Assembly (NCBI GenBank): GCA_903813345.2
Contig: CAIIXF020000224.1
Coordinates: 1 to 64,000, forward strand
Source: Owenia fusiformis
Taxonomy: Eukaryota; Annelida; Polychaeta; Sabellida; Oweniidae
Length of the DNA: 64,000 bases
Direction: 5' to 3'
A program made the translations under genes and the position numbers. Of this stretch, positions 35,155-45,371 are shown one piece after another. How positions within the stretch are numbered: the first letter of the stretch is position 1; every line of letters starts with the position of its first letter. The notes under the pieces were generated by a model. It worked only from the letters and a program-made list of their open reading frames with translations. It had not been told where the DNA came from and did not search any database.

Positions 35155-36087
35155 CTGAAAAGAGTCGCATCACGTATCAATCGAAAAATCAAACATTTAT
35201 TAAACACTATTCCAAATCCAAGTCACACGTTAAATTAGGAAATACAATAATGTGTATGACTTATCTGGTTACAAATGTTCAACAGAGCATCCATATTACT
35301 TTTACAATTACAATTACTTTTGTACAACAATCGCCCAGCGTGTTTTATACTCATCGTAAGGTTACATATGTTCTACCATCGAAATAAAGCTTTAAATTCA
35401 CAGTTTACCGATCAAAATAAGACACATGACAACCGGAATGACAGCGGTATCGAGAAAGACACGATAATGTAACGCTAGAAGCAATGGATCATCATGTTAT
35501 ATCTGTGTGAAGCGATTGAATACTTTTATGAACTCCCGAAAAATAGTTATGCTTGTTTTTTAGTTGTGCCCTTCCAGTGGAATTACCTCTGCTATTATTT
35601 TGTGAAAGAAGGGACAATCAAATTTCTCGGGTGATCCTGCACTACACGAAATATATACCACAGGGAGGAAAGGTTTATAGTGAGGAGGCTAGTGTCAACT
35701 ATTCTGCACTTTCGTTAAAAAGCAAAATTGTAATTGCTTTTACATCATCAGACAACCCCAAAACTGACCTGATATATCTCCAAGCGATCATTCTGTGTTT
35801 TCACAAATATTCAAGATGGCCGCCACAATCATGTCATTATTACAGCGATAAACACATAGCCTTAACTTTTTCTTTTGTAACTAGCAGAGCTATCATTTAT
35901 AGATATTTGTGTGAATTTGACCAAAATCTGTGCTTTCTCTAGCGAGATATCTGCGTTTATTATGTTAGCACATACAAGTTCTAATAAAATGGTAGTGATT
36001 TAACAATGTATAGCCTTACACATTTAACGATACAATCTCTCCTTGCAGGTTTCTGAATGATATGTATAGTAACCAAAAATGTACATG
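35155..36087. other. no further exon recognised
   Basis: On the minus strand this would be the upstream intron of the glycine-zipper exon. The plus-strand open frame at 35553-35942 (129 codons) has no recognisable domain. I do not call it. Confidence 0.4.
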
Positions 36088-36089
36088 TA

Positions 36090-37176
36090 CGAGGGGTGAT
36101 CCAAAAGTCTTGGACGCCCGGCTATTTTCTAATATGATTACATGAAACTTTCAGATAATAAAGATCAACATCTTAACAACTTTGTGTTTGTTTCAACAGA
36201 CAATGTTATAGTTATTATAGCTACTTTTCTAAATGTTTTTTTCATGACGGATCCCTGCCACCCGGAACGGTATTTAAATCTAGCAAATCGCGTCACAACC
36301 GTAATAATATGGCAAATACTTTAGGTGCAGGTGCACAACCTAACACCAGTCATGATATGAGAGAACTTCCGATTTTCAATCTGAGTGTCATCTGCCATCA
36401 TCATTTCACATATTAAGACTTACTTTTCAACATATTTTCCACGAATTTGAACACATTTTTCATACCGCTCTACCAATGAATGGCAGACATTTATGAAACC
36501 GCCATTGCTTATGTGATACAAATACTGCTGGAGTGCCACTCTAAACCTCATCCAATGAGTAAAAATCATTTTCTTTCAACACTCCTTTCAACTTGGAGAA
36601 AAGGAAGAAAATCACACGGAGCCATATCTAGACTGTATCATGCATATGGTAGATGCTCAAGGTCAAATATGGGGAGAACGTATTGTAGTATTCTTTGTTT
36701 TACTTTGATTTCTTTCATGTTTAGCATTTCAGCAGCCACCTTGCAGCAAAAAATGATACCAGAATAAGAGTTGCTTGTCTGATGTCATTTTCTTAGAATT
36801 TGACATATTCGGCCATTGTCATATGTGACATTGTACTTGAAACACAAATAGTTGGTTGCCTAGTGACAAAGAGAGTAAACTAACACGATTTAACATCCAA
36901 AATTTAAAGAAAGATAGTGGTCAAGACTTGCGAAACAAGTGAAATGGTGGCAACATTTAAGGCTGAAAGTTGCCATGTGCAAATACCGTTCCGGCAGGCT
37001 CCCTATATTTAAAAAAAAAACTATCTAGAAAACTATATAAAATATATCATTTCTCCATGAAATTAATACACAAAGTAGTTAGGTCGTTGGTCTTTATTAT
37101 TGGAAAGTTTACAGTAACTTTATCAAAACCCCCCAAAAATTAGAGCAGGGCGTCAAAGACTTTTGGACCACTCAGG
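36090..37176 (-). mobile_element. mariner transposon, decayed
   Basis: TIRs of about 30 bp: left CGAGGGGTGATCCAAAAGTC, then TTGGACGCCC; right (reverse complement) CCTGAGTGGTCCAAAAGTCT, then TTGACGCCC. TA dinucleotides flank both ends (36088-36089 and 37177-37178), the Tc1/mariner target. The interior carries the end of a mariner transposase on the minus strand. At 1087 bp it is somewhat shorter than a typical 1.3-kb mariner, consistent with deletions. Confidence 0.85.
36420..36790 (-). pseudogene. mariner transposase C-terminal remnant
   Basis: Read on the minus strand, YSLDMAPCDFLPFLQVK matches the mariner block around the last catalytic Asp (YSPDLAPSDF..LK). SLVERYEKCVQIRGKYVEK followed by TAA (36420-36422) is the family's usual C-terminus. 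The two blocks are in different frames (codon at 36626 versus stop at 36420), so at least one frameshift separates them. A stop lies just before YSLD. The N-terminal DNA-binding half is not recognisable. It cannot encode an active enzyme. Confidence 0.8.
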
Positions 37177-37259
37177 TATTTTTTGAATAATCACTTCTTC
37201 GAAGTATTTTCCTTGAATGACGCATTATTTGGTCTGAAAGACGAGAAATAATACATATA

Positions 37260-38283
37260 CGAGGGTTGATCATAAAGTTCTCATAATATCTTTCTAATTT
37301 CTTTACTTTTCAATATTTTCCTATGAAATGTTCACAGAATGTGCAGCATGGATTGTTGTATTAATCCAGCAAAAAAATATTTAGGATAACAGAAACATTA
37401 AATAAGAAAATGTTGCCATAGTAACTTGAAATCAAGGCACCCGGGGCAAATAAAAAAACTAGCTAGAATAGCCCCTATTAGCCATTTTAAATACATAATA
37501 AGTTGTCAAATAAGCTATCAAACACATTAAATTGTCAAATAATATGTGATCTTGACTGTTGTGAACTATTATAATGGTCATTTGAATTGTGTGATCTTAT
37601 TATGGATGATTGTTATGCTTCATTTGAAGTGACTGTTAGACCCCATGACTGTTTTGTCAAATATCCTGAGGAAAATGCTTTTGCCCCTTTAGTTCATGTT
37701 TAACATGTATAGACCACACACTTGGTGTAATTTTGTTGATACCTTAGCAATATATTTGTTTTAGATTATGTTTAGTCTGACCAAAGATTCTTACAAACTT
37801 AACATAACATTTCATCAATATGAATTTTATTTTTCTGAAGATCTCTGTATCTATTGCATTCTCTTGCTCAGTCATTTCTAATCATTAGCTTTGAGTCTCA
37901 GACTCTGGTATCACATCTAATAAAGCATGAAAACACCCCCTATGCCATCACACAATCCACATGATCAATTTTTTTAATAGTTAAAGCATTTAACAACATA
38001 TTCAAGTTAACATTTTAACTTGTTTGGTAATTTATGAGAGTTTATTATGTGTGTTAAAAAAGTTAATTAGACCCATTCTCTCAATTACTTTTATTTGCCC
38101 CGGGTGCCTTAATTTCCCGTTACTCTGGCAACCATTTCTTGTTCAATATTTCTGTTAAACAAAATATTTTTAGCTGATTTAATGAGACATTCTATGCTGC
38201 ACATTCTGTGAAAATTTCATTAGAATATATTGAAAAATAAAGAAATTAGAGGGATATTATGAAAACTTTATGATCAACCCTCG
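37260..38283. mobile_element. mariner-like MITE with long TIRs
   Basis: Both ends read CGAGGGTTGATCATAAAGTT inward and are flanked by TA (37258-37259, 38284-38285). Inverted homology continues for roughly 190 bp. It includes TTGCCATAGTAACTTGAAAT / GGTGCC on the left and its complement on the right (near 38097-38140). The 1024-bp element has no transposase. A decayed relative is at 26397-27198. Long TIRs would let a transcript fold back on itself. Confidence 0.85.
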
Positions 38284-38362
38284 TATTAGTTGAAATATAC
38301 ACGCCTTGATATTTCTGAATACAACGAAAGATTGTTTTAATAATGAAACATGCAATAGCCCA

Positions 38363-39095
38363 AAGGACAAGGTGCAATTATTGGCAAATATCCCTATGGT
38401 CAAAATGAATCATTCGTAGGTGTAACATGAAGAATAAAATGTCATATAATACTTTGGAAAATATTAAAGTGCTCGGGCACACATAAGCTGAGATAGGGAT
38501 CATTTCGTTCAGTAAGGTTGTATTGACGTTCGTGGAGCTGTACACCATTGACTTAACATGAGGATATCAGCAGATCCCAATAGAGGCCATTGGTTTCCAT
38601 TGATTATCACAGAAATACCAAAAATACACTGTGACCTGAATCGATTGCAAACTTAATAATTTCACAATACGACAAAAATGGTTTATCTCATCAAATGTTT
38701 TCATCATTTTTTTCCCTACAAAATGACTATAGAAAAATGCTCCAAAAACAACTTTTACACTTATCCAATATCATAAAAGTTTGTAAACCAAAGATTATAC
38801 TATTATATTTCATTATGTAGTAACATATTTGGATAAGATGCAGGGATGTGTAGGATGTAAATGGATTTTGACAGACACAAAAATACGTCCTGGTTTGGAA
38901 TCTATGTCTCTACACTTAATGATTGAATTATGACCCTAATAAGTGGCCTATACATCAATACAGTGCTGAATATAGGTCAACAAGATACTAGTGTGCATAT
39001 AAATGTAATAATTGAAGCAGAATACTCATTTTGAAAAATCAGATGAATTATTTTGTTCCCATGGGGATATCCCAATGGAGGGTGTGTAAGGTCCT
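38363..39095 (-). repeat. dispersed 0.7-kb repeat, copy B
   Basis: Reverse-oriented homologue of 28884-29615. Its ends form inverted repeats: AATATCCCTATGGTCAAAAT on the left, and on the right ATTTTGTTCCCATGGGGATA. No target duplication is clear. Non-coding. Confidence 0.6.
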
Positions 39096-39107
39096 TTGTT
39101 CTTCAAT

Positions 39108-40592
39108 CACACTACCCTACCTCGATAGCGCATGCGCTAATTTTTGGGCTTTCAATCCGGTCGCTTTTGAGTATATCGACTGCTTAGTGAAAAGGTAATA
39201 CGTTTGGTGCTCAGGGTGAGTCAATATTGCTATTCGCTGAACTTCAGTGGTGCAATAGTGAAGTCCATGTTCCAAGTTATATGATAGTTGAAGAAATAAT
39301 GTAAATAATATCGTTTTAAATTTTAAAATATTTGATATGTCATAGTACACGGTACACAGCTGCAAAAGTTGATCAATACAGGGTACAAGGAATGTAAATT
39401 GTTCAATAGTACAGGGAGCGAGACAGAAAGCTGATTATACAGACATACTATGTCCCGATCTAATGTATATTTACGTTGCAAACAGTGAAAATAATGCTAA
39501 AAAGGCCGCCTGTTGATGCTTTGAGGTGTCATCAATTGTTATTTAATCCAAATAAAGTAAACATTATTTAGTAGATTTAGACACGGGCTTTCAGGTCGTA
39601 TATGCATTTTAGTCATTAAATTAACAAGAAAGCTAGATTATACGTGTTACTAGGGTATCAAATTGAAATAAAATAACGAAATTAAATATAAACACGTAAG
39701 TGATAAATGACTATCGGCTATCAGGATTAATGACTATCCGCTATTCAGAATAATTGAAATTGCGTGAACTACATGTAAAGAATCTTTCTATATAACCCCT
39801 TGAATGGTCTAATTCACTAACGTCCTCAAAAACCGATCATTTAAAATAGTTTGTTCAAAATACCATCATGCCACGACATTTTGTTCTTCACGATTTGCTG
39901 TAGAGGTGATATGACGTCGTATTTCTCTATTATTGTAAAAAACCTAATACCAGATCGATGTAGTCTTATATGACGTGTTGAATGTCAGATGTTTTTGGAT
40001 GGTATCTGCTCCAGTGATTTTGCATTTAATCATGAAACGCTCATCACAAGACACCTCGAAACAAACATTATCCTCCTTGTGACAAGAGGAAAAATGTTTC
40101 ACAATATGTTATGCCTTACGGCAAAGTAAAGATACATTTCTGGGACGACTTTTTTGCATCTTAAGATTTTAGAAAACAATTAATTCACAAAAGTACAATT
40201 GAATAACATACTGGAAAACGTATCCACATATAACACAATGACACGCAGTTTAAATAACAGTTTACTGGGGTTTTGTTACATATGAATGTAACATTTTCGA
40301 AGGGAAACTTACATGCTCCCTGTACGTTGACAGATTTACTGAAATGTATCGTGTATTGCATTGAGTTTTGCTTCACTGCGCCGACTATTATCTATCTTTG
40401 CCTATAGTGTTTTTTTGCCAACAACATTCTACAAACTGCTTGATGAATCAATTCTATGTCTGGTAGAACACTAGAAATAAATGTAAAATGTATTTTACGT
40501 TCAGAAATATGGAATTAAACCCACGTCCTCCATTTGCAACTTAGCTGTACCCTGTTTCACTTTTAAACGTGGTCACGTGGTAGGGTAGTGTG
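39108..40592. mobile_element. non-autonomous DNA transposon, 5-bp TSD
   Basis: CACACTACCCTACC at 39108-39121 and its exact reverse complement at 40579-40592 form 14-bp TIRs. TCAAT is duplicated just outside (39103-39107, 40593-40597). A 5-bp duplication with a CAC start suggests a Transib-like or hAT5-like element, but internal sequence gives no transposase to decide. The minus-strand open frames inside are short and unrecognised. An NRF-1-like GCGCATGCGC lies 14 bp inside the left end. Confidence 0.75.
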
Positions 40593-40599
40593 TCAATTG

Positions 40600-41640
40600 T
40601 TTTTAGTGATTCCCTAGTATGCCAGGAAGGTGCTTTAATAGCTTCTTTTGGTTCATTTTAGCCTTATGGATACCCTAGTATACACTGGTTGTGCTTTAAT
40701 ACCCCAAATAATGGTAACCTTGTATGTCCTGGTTGTGCTCTGATACCCCCAAATTGGTTCCTTTATAGCTCTAAGTGATTCCTAAATATGCTTTAATAAC
40801 CCGTATTGGTTCCTTGATAGCCTTAGTTATAAACTGGTGTACCAGTGTTGTGTTTTTATACCGCAAATTGGTTCCTTAGTATCCCTTTGTGATTCGTTAG
40901 TATGCTTTGTGGTGCTCTAGGGGCTAAGGAAACACCATAATGGCCTATTTGGAACCATAACGGGTATGCAAAAAGCACAACTTGGATACATTTGGAAATC
41001 ACAATGGGATATTAAAGTACCAATAGGGCCTATCAAAGCACCATTGAGTCATACTAATGAATCGCAAAGGGCTATAAAGGAACAAATTTGGGGTATTGAA
41101 TCACAACCAGGGCATACTAGGCTATCAGTTAATATATCAAGGGACTAAAATGGGTTATTTAAGGACTATCAAGCATACTTAGGAATCACTAATGGCTAGC
41201 TATCAATGTATGATGTTAAAACACAACAAGGGGATACTACTTGTACTATAGGTTATCACTAATGAACCAATATGTATTATCAAAACACCATCAAGCATAT
41301 ACTAAGGGATAACAAAGGGCTACTAAGGAACCAATTTGAGGTACTGAAGTGCAACCAGGGGATGCAAGGGTATCACTGAGGTTATTAAGGAATCAATAGG
41401 GAATATTAAAGCACCATCAAACATTAAGGCATCGCGAATGGCTATTAAGGAACCCATTTGGAATATCAAAGCACAACATTAGAACACCAAGTTATAACTT
41501 AGGCTACTAAAGACACAATAGGGATAATTCTAACACCATCAAGCATACTAAAGAATCACATTTAGGGTTTTTAATTCAGAGTAATAAAGTGCAACCAGGG
41601 CATACTAGGGTATCACCAAAGATCATGGGGGTATACTATT
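40600..41640. repeat. inverted (head-to-head) minisatellite array
   Basis: The left part (about 40600-40920) is made of approximately 60-bp units containing GGTTGTGCTTTAATACCCCA, AATTGGTTCCTTAATAGC and TAGTGATTCCCTAGTATGCC. From about 40930 the same units appear in reverse complement (AGCACAACTTGGATAC, GGAACCAATTTGAGGTA, GGCATACTAGGGTATCA) out to about 41640. The switch point is near 40920-40935. Units are strongly diverged. The whole could fold as a very large hairpin. Confidence 0.75.
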
Positions 41641-41821
41641 AGAACATGTTATATGTAAGCAATGAGCCTGATAATCATTTGTCGGCTAGTCATTTGTTGG
41701 GATGAATATTTCTTGTTAAGTGTTCCTGCAAAAAAAATTAAGACCATTATGTCATCTATCATTGTTTTAATTTTAACAATGCCAAATGAAACTAGAAAAA
41801 CATCAACTCCACGGAGTAGCA

Positions 41822-42660
41822 AATCCCACCGAACAAAACATATTATGCTTATTCTAGCTAGTGTAAATGTTGAAATGTTTGTGCACTTTGTGATAGAAGC
41901 ATAAAATTTGGCACAAAATTAGTTTATACCATTGTGAACTAGGCATCATCATAGAAAATTTGAACCAAATCCGTTCACTGGTATATGAGTTATCAAAGAT
42001 TACGTTTTTTACGAAAATCGGCCGCCATCTTGAAATTCAGCCGCCATCTTGAAAATTATTTCTTGAACAGAGCTACTGTGTCCCTCGGCATAATCATATA
42101 AAATTTCAACCAAATCTGTTCACTGGTATTTGAGTTATCAAAGATTACGTTTTTTACGAAAAATTGCCGCCATTTTGATATTCAGCGGCCATCTTAAAAA
42201 AAAAATTGTTGAACATAGCTACTGTGTCCCTAAGCATCATCATACAAAATTTGAACCAAATCCGTTCACTGGTATTTAAGTTATCAAAGATTACATATTT
42301 TTACAAAAATGGCCGCTATTTTAAAATAAGGTGGCCATCTTGAAAATCTATTTTTGTGCGAAACTCCTTTGTCCCTAGGCATCAGCATATAAAATTTGAA
42401 CCAAATCCGTCAACTTGTATTTGAGTTATCAACGATTACATTTTTTACGAAAAATGGCGGCCATTTTGAATTGGGCGGCCATATTGAAAATTCCTTCTCG
42501 AACAGAGGTCCTACACTCATAAAGCATAAGCCTTTAAAATTTGAACCAAATCCGTCGACCGGTATTGGAGTTATCGCCCGGACACATGGACGGACGGACG
42601 GACGGACAAACGGACGGACGGCTTCTCTATATCCCCCTCTAACTTCGTTCGGTGGGATAG
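41822..42660. repeat. 145-bp tandem array with (GGAC)n tail and short TIRs
   Basis: AAAATTTGAACCAAATCCGT recurs at 41955, about 42100, 42246, 42391 and 42536 (period 145-146). Each unit contains GGC(C/G)GCCATCTTGAAA words. The last unit runs into a (GGAC)n microsatellite at about 42587-42622. ATCCCACCGAAC (41823-41834) and GTTCGGTGGGAT (42647-42658) are inverted at the margins and may be the true element ends. The plus-strand open frame at 42396-42674 is repeat-derived. Confidence 0.8.
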
Positions 42661-43320
42661 ATATAATGCAATGAATAGTTGCAACTAGATTTAGGTTGAA
42701 TTTAGGTTTTGTATTTCAACTGTTGCTCTTTGTGTTCTACCTTATCTATAATGATGTTTTGACATAGCATCTGAGTCGGATACCTAGTGTCATATGTTTG
42801 TCATTGGTATAATCTCGATTAATTTGTATTATTTCCCGGTTATTTTTTTCTATTTTTCAATGTGCATTTATTAATATGATGTTTGCATTTTCTAAATGTA
42901 ACATTTAAGAGGGATATATTACGGAATAAATATATTATTTTATTATTATTTATTACTTATAATTCTTGGTCTAAATTTCTGTATCATACACATGAATCAT
43001 GGAATTGTACATAGTGTTATGATTTGAAAATGTCAACATCTTTTGAAAAATGCCGGGAAATTTGAATATTTGAAAAATAAAAAGCTGATTACTTTTTTCG
43101 AATACTTTTTTTCAAAAGTCTCTAACATAACTTTTAAAATAGTAAATGAATGATAAAAACATATTTTCAAACGTCACATGGAAACTTAAATTATTTTGTT
43201 AAACAATTCTCGAGAAAATAGCGTCTGACCTTTTTTGGAAACACCTGACATATGTTTATCTGTTATTTTTATTTAATTATATATATGACCTATATCCTAA
43301 ATCATCTAAGCACACTTTTT
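42661..43320. other. no gene recognised
   Basis: Very AT-rich with TATTAT runs around 42935-42960. No feature supported. Confidence 0.45.
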
Positions 43321-43839
43321 GTAAGACTCCAGATTAAAAAATCTGGAGTCTATTGTTTTTGCCATTATTCTTTATTATTCTTTCTTATTATACTGTGCAC
43401 GATTTCTCAACAACTATAAATTATTCAATGAAGACTATTATATGGTTAATTAAGGTTCTATGTCTAGTTGGTAGGAAATGGGGTCAAATTTTTATCTAGG
43501 TCAAAGGTCAAGAACTAGGTCAAATCTTACATTTTCAACATTCTGTCTATTATCTTCGTCGTTATTTATCGAAACGTCTTCATCTTTTTTTCATCATGTA
43601 GCTTAGAAACAGCCCGTTCATAAATATGCTATCCGTTTTTTGATTCATCGAACCGATTTCCAGATATCAGTGTCTGAAAACAAAGTCTAAAAAGGGAAAT
43701 TTTCTCAGGATTCCGAATCTGAAAACCGAATTGAAATCCGACTTCCGGTTCAAGAGTTATGACGTTTTGAAAGTTCCAGAAAAATCGATCTGATGGTACC
43801 TTTATAGAAAGTCAAGAAAAGTGAAAAAAATTGAAAAAG

Positions 43840-43965
43840 TACCAGTCCAGTCCATTTCAAGGTCCAAGTCAAGGTCCAGTCCATGTCCAAGTCCAGTGTT
43901 GGTCCAGGTCCAAGTCAAGTGTAGGTCTAAATCCAGTCCAGGGCCTAGGTCAAAATCTAGGTCAA
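43840..43965. repeat. GGTCCAAGTC minisatellite
   Basis: Ten-base words GGTCCAAGTC, AGTCCAGTCC and GGTCCAGTCC in irregular tandem. It lies inside the hairpin-ended element. Confidence 0.75.
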
Positions 43966-44444
43966 ATTCAAGTTTTTCCTTATTTTTGCGATTCTGACAC
44001 TACACTGTAATTATATTCTTCGAAATTGTGTATACATGTAGCCAGGAATATGTTAATAGTGTTAGCCTATTGTCGTCACAAAATATTTTTACCCACTTTT
44101 GAGATATGGTGTCAGAAAAGTAGGTCAGAATAAAAAATTCTCCAAATTTAACGTTTGAGTTATGAATTAAGAATAGAATTGTCTCAGGAATCTGAATCTG
44201 CAAACCAAATTTCGATCCGACTTCGAGTTCCGAAGTTATGGCTTGTCCAAAAAGTAGGTCAAAATAAAAATTCACCAAATTTAACGTATGAATATGAGTT
44301 AGTAGTAGAATTTTGTCAGGAATCTGAATCTTCAAACTAAATTTCGGCTTCCGGCTCGGAAGTTATGGCATTTTAAAATTTCGGAAAATCGATCTGATGG
44401 TATCCTTATAGAAAGTCAAGAGTAGAGAAGAAAATATTTAAAAA

Positions 44445-44640
44445 AATCATCCATCCTTCCTATCTGAGCCTATCCTATCCTATCCTTCCTTCGTATATCT
44501 TTTCCTTCCTATCCTTCTCATCCTGTCCTATCATATCCTTTCTTCCTATTCTATTCTATCCTATCCTTCTTTCTTTTTCTATCCTATCGTCCCTTCCTAT
44601 TCTATCCTATCCTACCTTCCTATTTTATCCATCCATCTTT
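44445..44640. repeat. (TATCC)n / (CTTCC)n tract
   Basis: Pyrimidine-rich pentanucleotide repeat, imperfect, about 195 bp, interrupted by TTTTT runs. It lies inside the hairpin-ended element. Confidence 0.85.
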
Positions 44641-44796
44641 TTCTGGATGACTCAGCTTATTCTGGTTGACTCGGCTCATTCTGGATGACTCGGCTAAAAA
44701 AGGTCAGCCATCTGGAGTCTGAAATTGAACTTGTTCAATTTCCCCAGTGTAGTTATTCTTACTAGACAGGACTTTTAGGATTTTCATTCTTAAAGT

Positions 44797-45237
44797 CTAG
44801 GTCTTGACCCATTTTTGATAATAGCTCATAAAGTCGACCCTCGGCTTGGTTGTAGCGTAAACTTCTTTGGTATTCTTAAAGATTTCACTATCACCCTGGT
44901 GGCCGAACCGCGCCACTTCTAAAAAACCCTCATCTTCCCCGACTGACTGGTTTTTGAGTCGGCGAGCACCACTTCCGCTTTCCCAATTCCAGAGCTGACT
45001 GTTGCTATTATTTTTTTCTGACAGAAAGACTTCTCGCCGACGCCGGTCATATGGATTCTTCTCAACTTCCAAGCATAAGTTCGAATCAATATTGAGAATA
45101 ATGAACGATCCAGACTTATTCTCTAAATACCACTTATTGCCATTTGATGCTGCTGACCGTGTCACCTCAACTCGGCCATTATCTGCCATCAAATAATAAC
45201 TGCGACCTAGAACCTCCGCCTTGAGTCGACAGCTATT
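44797..45237 (-). CDS. ricin-type beta-trefoil exon (partial gene)
   Basis: The minus-strand frame is open for 146 codons to a TAG stop at 44797-44799. An in-frame TAG lies at 45238-45240, and the same bases supply a possible acceptor (TTTTGTAG). Because of this I extend the exon to 45237; if translation starts here it would use the ATG at 45189. Visible blocks are GRSYYLMADNGRVEV, NKWYLENKSGSFIILNI, SNLCLEVE and SQLWNWESGSG. The Q-x-W and CLEV patterns with WYL/ILN strands are those of ricin-type (R-type lectin-like) beta-trefoil repeats. Such domains usually bind sugars. The key carbohydrate residues cannot be judged here. No catalytic toxin domain is present. Base composition is richer in GC than its flanks. 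No other exon was found. Confidence 0.55.
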   Translation of the reverse strand, partial: NSCRLKAEVLGRSYYLMADNGRVEVTRSAASNGNKWYLENKSGSFIILNIDSNLCLEVEKNPYDRRRREVFLSEKNNSNSQLWNWESGSGARRLKNQSVGEDEGFLEVARFGHQGDSEIFKNTKEVYATTKPRVDFMSYYQKWVKT

Positions 45238-45371
45238 CTACAAAATATCACGCATGCAATCGTTATGGTCATCTGAAACTGGTTTATAAGCCATGCTAGT
45301 TGATAATGAAAGCGTTGGGTACAATGTAATCTTTTCAAACCCAGAATCCCACGCCTAATCATTGACAACAT

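Larger units (their letters stand above)
43321..44720 (-). mobile_element. hairpin-ended repeat element, copy B
   Basis: Minus-oriented homologue of 33538-34803. Its minus-strand start GACTCCAGATGGCTGACC (44720 downward) is followed by GAGTCATCCAGAAT and GAGTCAACCAGAATAAGC motifs. Approximately 130-500-bp spaced units contain CCATAACTTCCGA-like text. The end is a hairpin AGACTCCAGAT/ATCTGGAGTCT (43324-43351). It has gained a GGTCCAAGTC minisatellite (43840-43965) and a (TATCC)n/(CTTCC)n tract (44445-44640). The open frames inside cross repeat units and are not called. Confidence 0.55.

Noticed and set aside
35553-35942. 129-codon plus-strand open frame
   Set aside because: No domain, signal, splice context or composition difference. 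Its length is plausible by chance in this sequence.
42396-42674. 92-codon frame with GRTDGRTNGRTA
   Set aside because: This is translation of the 145-bp array and the (GGAC)n microsatellite.
43999-44340. 111-codon minus frame and overlapping plus frame
   Set aside because: Both lie across the repeat units of the hairpin-ended element. Peptide repetition reflects the DNA repeat.
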